Shown here: positions 1 to 8,380 of the stretch, piece after piece
How the letters are laid out: each line of letters opens with the position of its first letter
Numbering within the stretch: position 1 is the stretch's first letter
Assembly (NCBI RefSeq): GCF_002742625.1
Contig: NZ_PEBF01000001.1
Location: forward strand, 5,181,822-5,245,821
DNA from: Caulobacter sp. FWC2
GTDB lineage: Bacteria > Pseudomonadota > Alphaproteobacteria > Caulobacterales > Caulobacteraceae
DNA length: 64,000 nucleotides
Reading direction: 5' to 3'
Program-made: the position numbers and the translations under genes
Notes under the pieces: model-generated
What the model saw: the letters and a program-made list of their open reading frames with translations, nothing else
Database searches by the model: none
Told to the model about the DNA's origin: nothing

Positions 1-368
1 GCCAGCAGCAGGTTCAGCGGCGTCTTGCTGAGCGGATAGCTCTCATAGGTCTTCAGCCGGCTGTCGAAGATGTTGACGTTATTACCGTTGCTGACGACCA
101 GAAGGCCCGCCGGCGGATCGTAGGCGAACCGCGCCTTGCCCGGGCGCTGCATGTAGAAGGCGCCTTGCGTCTGGGTCCCGCGCGCGTCGGTCTGCACGAA
201 GCGGCCCTTGGCCGAGCCCAGGCCCTGGATATAGGCGGTGGCCTTGTCCAGCAGGGCCTTCTGCTCGGCGGTCAGGGCGGCCGGGACGGGCTTGGCGTCT
301 TGCGCCAGCACCGGAGAAGCGATGGCGGCGGCCAGGCCGGCCGCCAGAAGAATACGGCGAGTGGTCAT
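1..368 (-). CDS. lolA: Outer-membrane lipoprotein carrier protein LolA, C-terminal part missing at window edge
   Basis: Periplasmic chaperone that carries lipoproteins from the LolCDE complex to the outer membrane. The reading frame starts at ATG 368-366 behind an AAGGAG Shine-Dalgarno five bases upstream. It opens with a typical Sec signal peptide (two arginines, then an alanine/leucine core, ending around ALA-type VLAQ at about residue 22). Then comes the LolA beta-fold region with LGSAKGRFVQTD, GAFYMQRPGKARFAYDPP and a VSNGNNVNIFD strand pair. Only about 122 codons are inside the window against about 200 for the family, so the C-terminus lies to the left. It is downstream of ftsK on the same strand, a common alphaproteobacterial order. 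Confidence 0.85.
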   Translation of the reverse strand, partial: MTTRRILLAAGLAAAIASPVLAQDAKPVPAALTAEQKALLDKATAYIQGLGSAKGRFVQTDARGTQTQGAFYMQRPGKARFAYDPPAGLLVVSNGNNVNIFDSRLKTYESYPLSKTPLNLLL

Positions 369-498
369 GCGATCTCCTTAGCCGCAACCTTGGCCTGCGC
401 GAAGGCCGCCGCAAGGCCATTTTCCGGCGCTCCGATGAAGCGCCGTTCAGGTTGGGATGCTGGGAACGCGTCCAAACGGTCAAGGTTTCCCCTCATCC

Positions 499-626
499 CG
501 CTCTCTCCGGCGAAAGCCGGGACCCAGACTCATCCTGAGCGTCAGATATTAAGGCGCCCTCCGCCGAGGATCGACGAAGGACGCCCTGGGTTCGATCTGG
601 ACCCCGGCTTTCGCCGGGGAGAGCGG
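499..626. repeat. REP-like inverted repeat between ftsK and lolA
   Basis: Two arms of about 28 bases face each other. The left arm begins CGCTCTCTCCGGCGAAAGCC and the right arm ends with its near-perfect complement, GGCTTTCGCCGGGGAGAGCG. The centre (about 530-590) holds a further short CATCCTGAGC-type stretch. Transcription from ftsK toward lolA must cross it, so it could end or stabilise the ftsK mRNA. No gene is visible here. Confidence 0.7.
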
Positions 627-634
627 ATCAGAAA

Positions 635-3106
635 TTACATGGGCGGTGGCGGCGGGGCCAGGATCTCGCGCTTGCCGGCGTGGTTGGCGGCGCCGACGAC
701 GCCTTCCTTCTCCATCCGCTCCATCAGCGAGGCGGCGCGGTTGTAGCCGATCTGCAGGCGGCGCTGGATGTAGCTGGTCGAGGCCTTGCGGTCGCGGGTG
801 ACCACGGCCACGGCGTGGTCGTAGAGATCGTTGGACCCGCCCTCGCCTGCGAACGCGCCCTCGATGGCCTCTTCCTGCTCTTCGTCGCCGCCGGCGGTGA
901 CCTCTTCCAGGTACTGCGGGATGCCCTGGTCGCGCAGGAACTTGGCGACCTGCTCGACTTCGCCGTCGGAGACGAACGGACCATGCAGGCGGGTGATGCG
1001 GCCGCCGCCGGCCATGTAGAGCATGTCGCCCTGGCCCAGCAGCTGCTCGGCGCCCTGCTCGCCCAGGATGGTGCGGGCGTCGATCTTGCTGGTGACCTGG
1101 AAGCTGATCCGGGTCGGGAAGTTGGCCTTGATGGTGCCGGTGATGACGTCGACCGACGGTCGCTGGGTGGCCATGATCAGGTGGATGCCGGCGGCGCGGG
1201 CCATCTGGGCCAGACGCTGGACGGCGCCTTCGATGTCCTTGCCGGCCACCATCATCAGGTCGGCGACCTCGTCGATGACCACGACCAAGTAGGGCATGGC
1301 CTCGGGACGGATCTGTTCGGTCTCGTAGATCGGACGGCCGGCGTCGTCGAAGCCGGTCTGGACGGTGCGCTCGAAGTGCTCGCCCTTGTCCAGGGCCTCG
1401 TTGGCCTTCTCGTTATAGCCGCCGATGTTGCGCACGCCGATCTTCGACATGCGGCGATAGCGGTCCTCCATCTCGCGGACGGTCCACTTCAGGGCGACGA
1501 CGGCCTTCTTCGGGTCGGTCACGACGGGCGCCAGCAGGTGCGGGATGCCGTCATAGACCGACAGTTCCAGCATCTTGGGGTCGATCATGATGAAGCGGCA
1601 CTTCTCGGGCGGCAGCTTGTACAGGATCGACAGGATCATGGCGTTGACGCCGACCGACTTGCCCGAGCCGGTGGTGCCGGCGATCAGCAGGTGGGGCATC
1701 TTGGCCAGGTCGGCGATATAGGGCTCGCCACCGATGGTCTCGCCCAGCGCCATGGGCAGGATCTGGCTGGCCTTCTCGTAGTCGGCGCTGGACAGCAGGT
1801 CGCGCAGATAGACCGTCTCGCGCTTGGAGTTCGGCATTTCGATGCCGATGGCGTTACGGCCCTGGGCCACGGCCACGCGGCACGAGATCACGCTCATCGA
1901 GCGGGCGATGTCGTCGGCCAGGGCCACGACCCGCGCGGTCTTGACGCCCGGGGCCGGCACCAGCTCGTACATGGTGACCACGGGGCCGGGGCGGATCTGG
2001 TCGATCTGGCCCTTGACGCCAAACTCGGCCAGAACGCTTTCCAGCAGCCGGGCGTTCTGGCGCAGGGCGCCGGCGTCGACTTCCGACGAGCGTGGCTTGG
2101 CCTTGGCCAGCATGGCCAGTTCGGGCAGTTGGAAGCCGGCGTCCTCTTCGAAGGCGAAGGCCTTCTGCTGCTCGCGCGCTTCGCGGCCCGACTCCTTGGG
2201 CACGGTCTTGGGCTTGGCGATCGCCATCGGGCGGGCGTCCAGCGAGTCTTCGAAGTCGTCCTCGTCGTCCTGCGGCGGCGGGGTGTAGGCCCGCTCCTGT
2301 GCGCGCTGCGACACGGGGGTCGGCGCAGCGGCGACCACGGCCTCGTCGTCATCGGCGTCAATCGGCGGCAGGCGGCCCGGCCGTTCGCGCTTGGGCGCGG
2401 CCTCGGCCTTTTCCCGCTTGGCGCGGGCGGGCTTGGGGGCCGGTTCGGTCACGGGCTCGGGCTCGGCGCGGACGCGGGGCTGCAGGGCGTTGCTGACGGC
2501 GTTGTGGATGGCGTCGGGATCGACCTCGCGCACGCCGATGGCGAAGCCCAGGGCGACGAGGGCCGCGACCGCGAACAGGATGGCGGCGACGATCGTCGCG
2601 CCGGGAATGTGGGCGAAGCGCAGAACGCCGGCCACCATGTGCAGCAGGGCGTCGCCCCAGAAGCCGCCCAGGCCCTTTTCCAGCTGCCAGATCGCGGGCG
2701 GCGGAGGCGCGGCCAGGGTAGCGGAGAGCGCCAGCAGACCCAGGACGCCGACACCGGCGCGCTGGCGCAGGTCCTTGCGCTCGGCGTCCGGGTCGGCCTG
2801 GGCCACGCGGGTGACGCCGAAGACCAGCATGAACAGGGCCACGCCCCAGCCGGACAGGCCCAGAGACTGCATCAACAGGTCGGCGATCGCCGCACCGGGC
2901 GCGCCCAGGGCGTTGCGGGCCGGCTCGCCGGTGGCGGCGTTCAGGCTGGGATCGGTGGCGTTGTAGGTGGCGATGGCCAGCAGCAGCACGGCCCCGATCA
3001 CGGTGATGATCCCGCCTCGGAACCGGGCGGTCCAGGGCTGGACCCAGCCGTAACGGATCGCATCCCACAGGAGCTCCGTCGTGGATCGCCGCGCGGCTCG
3101 CGCCAT
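635..3106 (-). CDS. ftsK: DNA translocase FtsK/SpoIIIE family
   Basis: Septum-anchored ATPase that pumps chromosome termini and activates XerCD resolution at dif. The 823-residue protein has an N-terminal membrane part with about four hydrophobic segments (residues about 30-190). A charged Pro/Ala/Glu linker follows (about 205-330), then the RecA-like motor with Walker A GTTGSGKS near residue 475 and Walker [12 protein letters not shown] near 610. It ends in the winged-helix gamma domain ([14 protein letters not shown], about 775-790) that reads KOPS. I place the start at ATG 3106 because GGAGA lies seven bases upstream. A TTG at 3124 would add six residues but has no ribosome site. Upstream DNA carries cell-cycle-type sites. 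Confidence 0.95.
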   Translation of the reverse strand: MARAARRSTTELLWDAIRYGWVQPWTARFRGGIITVIGAVLLLAIATYNATDPSLNAATGEPARNALGAPGAAIADLLMQSLGLSGWGVALFMLVFGVTRVAQADPDAERKDLRQRAGVGVLGLLALSATLAAPPPPAIWQLEKGLGGFWGDALLHMVAGVLRFAHIPGATIVAAILFAVAALVALGFAIGVREVDPDAIHNAVSNALQPRVRAEPEPVTEPAPKPARAKREKAEAAPKRERPGRLPPIDADDDEAVVAAAPTPVSQRAQERAYTPPPQDDEDDFEDSLDARPMAIAKPKTVPKESGREAREQQKAFAFEEDAGFQLPELAMLAKAKPRSSEVDAGALRQNARLLESVLAEFGVKGQIDQIRPGPVVTMYELVPAPGVKTARVVALADDIARSMSVISCRVAVAQGRNAIGIEMPNSKRETVYLRDLLSSADYEKASQILPMALGETIGGEPYIADLAKMPHLLIAGTTGSGKSVGVNAMILSILYKLPPEKCRFIMIDPKMLELSVYDGIPHLLAPVVTDPKKAVVALKWTVREMEDRYRRMSKIGVRNIGGYNEKANEALDKGEHFERTVQTGFDDAGRPIYETEQIRPEAMPYLVVVIDEVADLMMVAGKDIEGAVQRLAQMARAAGIHLIMATQRPSVDVITGTIKANFPTRISFQVTSKIDARTILGEQGAEQLLGQGDMLYMAGGGRITRLHGPFVSDGEVEQVAKFLRDQGIPQYLEEVTAGGDEEQEEAIEGAFAGEGGSNDLYDHAVAVVTRDRKASTSYIQRRLQIGYNRAASLMERMEKEGVVGAANHAGKREILAPPPPPM

Positions 3107-3179
3107 GAAAGTCTCCGAACTCAACTCGTCGCGTGGACCCGTGGAAGGGGTCGAACCGCGATGTTGTGCCCGAAGAGCG

Positions 3180-3216
3180 TTAAGAGGCGTTTACGGCGTT
3201 CGTCAGGAAATGATTC
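3180..3216 (-). promoter_or_regulatory. Possible CtrA half-site pair and CcrM methylation site upstream of ftsK
   Basis: TTAA-N7-TTAC at 3180-3194 differs by one base from the CtrA box TTAA-N7-TTAA. GATTC at 3212-3216 is a GANTC site for the cell-cycle methyltransferase CcrM. Both lie 75-110 bases upstream of the chosen ftsK start. The sites are seen directly. Their function is inferred from Caulobacter cell-cycle biology. Confidence 0.4.
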
Positions 3217-3229
3217 ATGAGGGCGCGGA

Positions 3230-3427
3230 TTAGTCGCGTTGAGAGTACCGGACCTTCGCTAGCCAGCGCCCGCCAAAATACGTCGCCCAGAAAAGCGCTG
3301 TACCGGCGATGAAAAACCAATTGGATTCGGAAAAGGCCGGCGGTGCGAAGAAGGTCGAGTAGACAATGAAGCCCGCCATGGCGACCCAGCAGACGACCGG
3401 GATACTTCTGATCCAGGCCCAGATCAT
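3230..3427 (-). CDS. Small membrane protein, unknown function
   Basis: A 65-residue protein with two hydrophobic stretches (about residues 6-27 and 37-53), rich in tryptophan and phenylalanine, and a basic C-terminal tail. Its ATG overlaps the murI stop as ATGA (3424-3427), so it is probably translated by coupling from the murI mRNA. I do not recognise the family. The tight overlap and the membrane-protein composition make it a likely real gene and not a chance frame. Confidence 0.65.
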   Translation of the reverse strand: MIWAWIRSIPVVCWVAMAGFIVYSTFFAPPAFSESNWFFIAGTALFWATYFGGRWLAKVRYSQRD

Positions 3428-4272
3428 GCTTGTTCGAACGTCACCGGCCCACCCCAGAACCCCTGCACCAGGCCGTTCTGCGGACCAGGCGTCCCCGTGG
3501 TCAGGAACGCTCGGCCACCACCAGTTCCGGTGACGTAGTCCGGATGGCGTTCCAGATAGAGCTCCAGCGCGTCGGCGGTGGCCTCGGGCTGCTGGATCAG
3601 CGGGGTGCCGGCCGGCAGGGCGGCGCGAAACAGGTCGGCGATGATCTCATAGTGGGTGCAGCCCAGCACCACGCGGTGCGGATAGCGGCCGATGCGGGTC
3701 TTCAGCGCTTCGACATGGCTCTCGACCGCCTTGGCCAGTTCGACCACCGAGGCGTCGCCTTCGATCAACGGCACCAGCTCCGGGCAGGCCTCGGAGAATA
3801 CCGCCAGGTCCTGCTTCCGCTTGTCGATCTCGATCTCGTAGACGCGCGAGCGCACCGTGGCCTGGGTGGCGAACACGCCCAGAATGTCCAGCTGCTCGAC
3901 CTTCTCGCCGCGCCGCTCGGCCTCGTGCTCCCACGGCAGGCCGGTGGCCTTCTCGATGGTCGGGACGATGATGCCCAGGATGTTGACCGGCCGGCCGATC
4001 TCCTTGCGGTAGCCCGGCAGCCAGGTCTGCTGCAGGCGGCGCAGGGCGATGGCCGAGGCGGTGTTGCAGGCCAGGACGACCAGGCTGGCGCCGCGGTCGA
4101 ACAGGCGGATGCAGCCGGCCTTGGTCAGCTCGACGATCTCCTCGCCGGTGCGCACGCCGTAGGGCGCATGGGCCTGGTCGGCCAGATAGGTGAAGTCCGC
4201 CTGGGGCAGACGCTGCACGAGGGCGCGGTGGACCGTAAGCCCGCCCACGCCGGAGTCGAAGACGCCGATCAT
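3424..4272 (-). CDS. murI: Glutamate racemase
   Basis: Makes D-glutamate from L-glutamate for peptidoglycan. The protein starts with the family N-terminus MIGVFDSGVGGLTV, so ATG 4272 is taken even though the frame stays open upstream to 4422. It carries both catalytic cysteines, in VLACNTASA (near residue 70) and VLGCTHYE (near 205). At 282 residues it has the normal length. It is cytoplasmic. The gene faces away from dcp, whose GTG lies 134 bases away, so the two share a divergent promoter region. A 65-codon membrane gene is coupled to its stop. Confidence 0.93.
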   Translation of the reverse strand: MIGVFDSGVGGLTVHRALVQRLPQADFTYLADQAHAPYGVRTGEEIVELTKAGCIRLFDRGASLVVLACNTASAIALRRLQQTWLPGYRKEIGRPVNILGIIVPTIEKATGLPWEHEAERRGEKVEQLDILGVFATQATVRSRVYEIEIDKRKQDLAVFSEACPELVPLIEGDASVVELAKAVESHVEALKTRIGRYPHRVVLGCTHYEIIADLFRAALPAGTPLIQQPEATADALELYLERHPDYVTGTGGGRAFLTTGTPGPQNGLVQGFWGGPVTFEQA

Positions 4273-4406
4273 GGGGCAAGCTGTAGCCGCCAAAGCCGGC
4301 CTCGTCCACGGACTGGGCGCGGATCCGAAAAAGGTTACGCGGCTGTCATGTGACACGCCCCGGAACCTTGTTAGGGTCCCTGCCAAATCTTCACCGGAGA
4401 CACTCC

Positions 4407-6548
4407 GTGCAACGTCGTACATTCCTGGCCTCGGCCGCCGCCACCGGCGCGGTCGCCGCCCTCAATCCGAGTTTATCCATGGCCCAAGCCAATACGTCTT
4501 CGGGAAGTAATCCGATGACCCAGAAATGGGTCGGCCCCTATGGCGGCGTGCCGGCCTTCGACCAGGTCAAGGTCGCCGACTTCAAGCCGGCCCTGGAAAC
4601 GGCCATGGCCAGGAACCTGGCCGAGATCGACGCGATCACCGCCAACAAGGCCGCGCCGACCTTCGACAACACCATCGGCGCGCTGGAAGACGCCGGCCGG
4701 ATGCTGAACGATGTCTCGACCTATTATGGCATCTGGGGCTCGACCATGAGCACGCCGGAGTTCCAGAAGGTCGAGGAGGAGATGGATCCGAAGCTCTCGG
4801 CCCATGGCGACAAGGTCAACCAGAACGCCGCCCTCTTCGCCCGCATCGAGGCCGTCTATACTTCGCCGGACAAGGCCAAGCTGACGCCGGAGCAGCGACG
4901 CGTCCTCTGGATCTACTATACCAACTTCGTGCGTTCGGGCGCCAAGCTGAGCCCCGAGGCCAAGGCCCGGGTCGGCGCGATCAACACCGAGCTGGCCGGC
5001 CTCTACACCAAGTTCAGCCAGAACCTGCTGGCCGATGAAAGCACCTGGATCGAGCTTTCCGACGCCGACCTCGCCGGTCTGCCCCAGGGCCTGAAGGACG
5101 CCGCCGCCTCGAACGCCGCCGCGCGCAAGCTCCCGGGCAAGTTCGTCGTCGTCAACACCCGCTCCAGCGTCGACCCGTTCCTGGCCGCCTCGCCGGTCCG
5201 CTCGGCCCGCGAGAAGGTCTGGCGTGCTTTCGTCAACCGCGGCGACAACGGCGGCGCGACCGACAACAACGCCATCATCGCCAAGATCCTGAAGCTGCGC
5301 GTCGAGCGCGCCAAGCTGCTGGGCTACAAGACCCACGCCCACTGGCGCCTCGAGAATTCGATGGCCAAGACGCCCGAGAACGCCATGGCGCTGATGGAGG
5401 CGGTGTGGACCCCGGCCATCGCCCAGGTCGCCATCGACGTCGCCGACATGCAGGCGATCATCGATAAGGAGGGCGGCGGCTTCAAGCTGGAGCCGTGGGA
5501 CTACCGCTTCTACGCCGAGAAGGTCCGCCTGGCGAAGTACGCCCTCGATATGAACGAGGTGAAGCCATACCTGCAGCTGGACAAGCTGCGCGAGGGCATG
5601 TTCTGGGCCTCGGGCCAGCTGTACGGCTTTGAATTCAAGAAGCTTTCCGGCATCCCCGTCTATCACGAGGACATCACCGTCTATGAGGTGACCCGCGCCG
5701 GCAAGCATGTCGGCCTGTGGTACTTCGACCCCTATGCCCGTCAGGGCAAGCGCTCGGGCGCCTGGATGAACGCCTACCGCACGCAAGAGCGGTTCAAGGG
5801 CGAGATCACCACGATCGTCTCCAACAACTCCAACTTCATCAAGGGCAAGCCGGGCGAGCCGCTGCTGATCTCGTGGGACGACGCTGTCACCCTGTTCCAC
5901 GAGTTCGGCCACGCCCTGCACGGCCTGAACGCCAACGCGACCTATCCGTCGGTGTCGGGCACCAACGTGGCGCGCGACTATGTCGAGTTCCCCAGCCAGC
6001 TGAACGAGCACTGGCTGCCGACGCCGCAGGTGCTGAACCAGTTCGCCCTGCATTATCAGACCGGCAAGCCGATCCCGCAGGCCCTGGTCGACAAGATCGA
6101 GGCCGCCGGCAAGTTCGGCGAGGGCTTCGGCACGACCGAATATCTGTCCAGCGCCCTGATCGACATGAAGCTGCACCTGGCCGGCGACGTCGACATCGAT
6201 CCGGACAAGTTCGAGCGCGAGGAGCTGGCCAAGCTGAACATGCCGCACGAGATCGTCATGCGTCACCGCACCCCGCAGTTCGGCCACGTGTTCTCGGGCG
6301 ACGGCTATTCGGCTGGCTATTACAGCTATCTGTGGGCCGACACCCTGACCGCCGACGTCGCCGAGGCCTTCCAGGAGGCGCCGGGCGGCTTCTACGACAA
6401 GCCGACCGCCAAGCGCCTGTATGAGACGATCATGTCGAAGGGCAACGCGGTCGACCCCGTCGACCAGTTCCGCGCCTTCCGCGGCCGTGACGTGAAGATC
6501 GGAGCCCTGATGCGCAAGCGCGGCTTCCCGGTTCCGCCGGGGGCTTAG
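4407..6548 (+). CDS. dcp: M3 family metallopeptidase (peptidyl-dipeptidase Dcp type), exported
   Basis: Zinc peptidase that removes C-terminal dipeptides from oligopeptides. The zinc site HEFGHALHG sits at about residues 497-505 of 713, followed by the distal glutamate region of the M3 fold. GTG at 4407 is chosen over an upstream frame because GGAG lies eight bases before it. This start also places a twin-arginine-like QRRTFL motif directly ahead of an alanine-rich hydrophobic stretch ending SMAQA. That suggests Tat export to the periplasm, unlike cytoplasmic E. coli Dcp. Codon use is like its neighbours. The substrate range is inferred from the family only. Confidence 0.92.
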   Translation: MQRRTFLASAAATGAVAALNPSLSMAQANTSSGSNPMTQKWVGPYGGVPAFDQVKVADFKPALETAMARNLAEIDAITANKAAPTFDNTIGALEDAGRMLNDVSTYYGIWGSTMSTPEFQKVEEEMDPKLSAHGDKVNQNAALFARIEAVYTSPDKAKLTPEQRRVLWIYYTNFVRSGAKLSPEAKARVGAINTELAGLYTKFSQNLLADESTWIELSDADLAGLPQGLKDAAASNAAARKLPGKFVVVNTRSSVDPFLAASPVRSAREKVWRAFVNRGDNGGATDNNAIIAKILKLRVERAKLLGYKTHAHWRLENSMAKTPENAMALMEAVWTPAIAQVAIDVADMQAIIDKEGGGFKLEPWDYRFYAEKVRLAKYALDMNEVKPYLQLDKLREGMFWASGQLYGFEFKKLSGIPVYHEDITVYEVTRAGKHVGLWYFDPYARQGKRSGAWMNAYRTQERFKGEITTIVSNNSNFIKGKPGEPLLISWDDAVTLFHEFGHALHGLNANATYPSVSGTNVARDYVEFPSQLNEHWLPTPQVLNQFALHYQTGKPIPQALVDKIEAAGKFGEGFGTTEYLSSALIDMKLHLAGDVDIDPDKFEREELAKLNMPHEIVMRHRTPQFGHVFSGDGYSAGYYSYLWADTLTADVAEAFQEAPGGFYDKPTAKRLYETIMSKGNAVDPVDQFRAFRGRDVKIGALMRKRGFPVPPGA

Positions 6549-6558
6549 GCGTCGGGTT

Positions 6559-6719
6559 TCCCTCTCCCCTTGCGGGAGAGGGTGGCCCGCGTAGCGGGTC
6601 GGGTGAGGGGTTGAAGAAAGAGACCGCCGCGACAGCCTCACCGCCGTCGCGGCGTTTCTGTTTGTGCGACCCCTCATCCGTCAGCTGCGCTGACACCTTC
6701 TCCCGCAGGGGGAGAAGGG
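6559..6719. repeat. REP-like doublet downstream of dcp
   Basis: Left unit 6559-6615 contains CCTCTCCC-TTGC-GGGAGAGG followed by GTAGCGGGTCGGGTGAGGGG. Right unit 6669-6719 contains CCCCTCATC then CTTCTCCCGCAGGGGGAGAAG in the opposite orientation. The same design recurs at 30330-30455. A terminator sits between the units. Confidence 0.75.
6625..6660 (+). terminator. Intrinsic terminator for dcp
   Basis: A perfect nine-base stem (CGCCGCGAC at 6625-6633 with GTCGCGGCG at 6646-6654), a twelve-base loop, then TTTCTGTTTG. It sits between the two arms of the REP doublet. Confidence 0.65.
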
Positions 6720-6750
6720 CTAAATGGGCTTCGGGGCCTAAGGAGTATTC

Positions 6751-7743
6751 ATGGCTGCGCCCAAGCTCGTGCCTCTGGCCCTCTGTCTGGCTTTCGCCAC
6801 CCCTGCCCTCGCCCAGACCGCGCCTCCCCCGCCTTCCACGGTCGAGCTCGGCCAGGCCCCGGCCCAGGACGAGAGCGCGGTGGTCGCCGAGTTGACCGTG
6901 GTGGCCAAGCCCAGGGGCCCGGCGATCTGGCTGGTCGAGAAGGATGGGGCCAAGCTCTACATCCTTGGCTCGGCCGCCCCCCTGCCCCACCAGCTGAAAT
7001 GGGAAAGCCCCCGCCTGAACAAGGCCTTGGACAAGGCCAGCCTGGTGCTGGTCCCACCGCAGGCGGCGGTCGGCGTCACCCAGGCGGCGGGCTTCCTGCT
7101 CAGCTTCGGCGGCGGCCTGCGCCAGCCGATGGGCAAGGCGCTGGAGGATCAGCTGCCGCCCGACCTCAAGGCGCGCTTCGTCGAATCCCGCAACCAGGCG
7201 CGCAAGGGGGCCGGCGAGTACAAGAACTGGAAGCCGGGCGTGGCGGGCTTCCTGCTGCTGTCGGATTTCCGTCAGGCGGCCGGCCTCTCCGAAGCCAAGC
7301 CGGTCAGCACGGTCGAGCGGATGGCCAAGGCCCGCAAGCTCAAGGTCAAGGCGGTCGGCCAGTACCGGATGAGCGCGGTGACCTCGATCGTGTCGAAGCT
7401 CTCGCCAGAGGATCAACTGTACTGTCTGCGCGTGGCTCTGGACGAGATCGCCTATGACGGCGCCCATTCGACCACGATCGGCCAGGATTGGGCGGAGGGC
7501 GACCTGGGCTCGGTCCGCGCCCGCTACCGCGCCAGCGGCGCCCAGCGCTGCCTGCTGCGCGCGCCGGGCGGGCCGGCCCTGCTGGAGAAGGGCGTCGACC
7601 AGACGACGCAGGCCATGACGGACGCGCTGAAGCGTCCTGGCGTCACCGTGGCGGTGGTCGATCTAGGCTTCCTGCTGCCGGCCAACGGCGTGCTGGATCG
7701 GCTGAAGGCGGGCGGCGCGACGGTCAGTTCGCCGGTCGAGTAG
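6751..7743 (+). CDS. TraB/GumN-like secreted protein lacking the family histidines
   Basis: A 330-residue protein with a Sec signal peptide ending ALAQ near residue 22 and a TraB/GumN-like fold. The N-terminal core reads IWLVEKDGAKLYILGS and the C-terminal strand-turn reads VAVVDLGFLLPANGVLDRL. In the usual family these places carry GxxH and GHL-type motifs, from which putative metal-binding histidines come. Here they read GSAAP and DLGFL, so both histidines are gone. The start at ATG 6751 is backed by AAGGAG six bases upstream. The role is unknown. It could be a non-enzymatic paralogue. Confidence 0.7.
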   Translation: MAAPKLVPLALCLAFATPALAQTAPPPPSTVELGQAPAQDESAVVAELTVVAKPRGPAIWLVEKDGAKLYILGSAAPLPHQLKWESPRLNKALDKASLVLVPPQAAVGVTQAAGFLLSFGGGLRQPMGKALEDQLPPDLKARFVESRNQARKGAGEYKNWKPGVAGFLLLSDFRQAAGLSEAKPVSTVERMAKARKLKVKAVGQYRMSAVTSIVSKLSPEDQLYCLRVALDEIAYDGAHSTTIGQDWAEGDLGSVRARYRASGAQRCLLRAPGGPALLEKGVDQTTQAMTDALKRPGVTVAVVDLGFLLPANGVLDRLKAGGATVSSPVE

Positions 7744-7798
7744 CCGGCGTTGACGCCTGCCCACCCTGCCCTCAACCTCGGTCAGGGAGGGACCTCAC

Positions 7799-8320
7799 AT
7801 GAAGACGATGATCGCCGCCGCTGCCCTGGCGCTGCTGGCCGCCGGCGCCGCGCGCGCCGAAGTGGCGGACGCCCAGCCCAACGACTTCGAGGTCCGCCAT
7901 CAGGTGGTGATCGCCGCACCCGCCAGCGCCGTCTGGGCGACGCTGGTGCAGCCGTCGAAATGGTGGGCCTCGGCCCACACTTGGTCGGGCTCGGCCGCCA
8001 ACCTGTCGCTGGGCGCGGCTTCGGGCGGCTGCTTCTGCGAGCGCCTGCCCAACGGCGGCTCGGTATTGCACATGACCACGGTCAATGCCGCGCCGGGGCA
8101 GAAGCTGGTTCTGGTCGGCGCGCTGGGTCCCTTGCAGAACTCTGGCGCAAGCGGAGCCCTGACCTTCCTGCTCGCCGAGAAGGACGGCCAGACGACGGTG
8201 ACCGTCACCTACGACGTCGGCGGCTATTTCAAGGGCGGCCTCGACAAGATCGCCGCGCCCGTCGACGGCGTCCTGGGCCAGCAGGTGGCCGGGCTCAAGG
8301 CGGCGGTCGAGGCGAAGTAG
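7799..8320 (+). CDS. SRPBCC (AHSA1-like) domain protein with signal peptide
   Basis: A 173-residue protein. Residues 1-20 form a short Sec signal peptide ending ARAE. The rest looks like a START/AHSA1 hydrophobic-ligand fold: VRHQVVIAAPASAVWATLVQPSKWW is the classic first strand and helix of the family, and a GGYFKGGLDKIAAPVDGVL helix closes the cavity. Most relatives are cytoplasmic, so the signal peptide suggests a periplasmic ligand carrier. That is inference. It follows the TraB-like gene by 55 bases and may share its mRNA. GGGAGG precedes the ATG. Confidence 0.72.
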   Translation: MKTMIAAAALALLAAGAARAEVADAQPNDFEVRHQVVIAAPASAVWATLVQPSKWWASAHTWSGSAANLSLGAASGGCFCERLPNGGSVLHMTTVNAAPGQKLVLVGALGPLQNSGASGALTFLLAEKDGQTTVTVTYDVGGYFKGGLDKIAAPVDGVLGQQVAGLKAAVEAK

Positions 8321-8330
8321 CCAAGAAAAA

Positions 8331-8357
8331 GCCCGCCGGACCAGAAGGTCGGCGGGC
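8331..8357 (-). terminator. Intrinsic terminator of creS
   Basis: A perfect eight-base stem, GCCCGCCG (8331-8338) with CGGCGGGC (8350-8357), and an eleven-base loop. On the minus strand it is followed by TTTTTCTT. It lies between two convergent genes and probably also slows readthrough from the plus side. Confidence 0.85.
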
Positions 8358-8380
8358 CATGGTCTCTCAGGGTTCGAGGC

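Noticed and set aside
680..3220. 846-codon open frame antisense to ftsK
   Set aside because: It is a by-product of high third-position GC. The translation is Gly/Asp/His/Gln-rich and unlike any family, while the opposite strand encodes full FtsK.
4350..4406. Upstream extension of dcp and the overlapping 5' extension of murI
   Set aside because: These would make the divergent genes overlap. Ribosome site and signal peptide (dcp) and family N-terminus (murI) place both starts inside.
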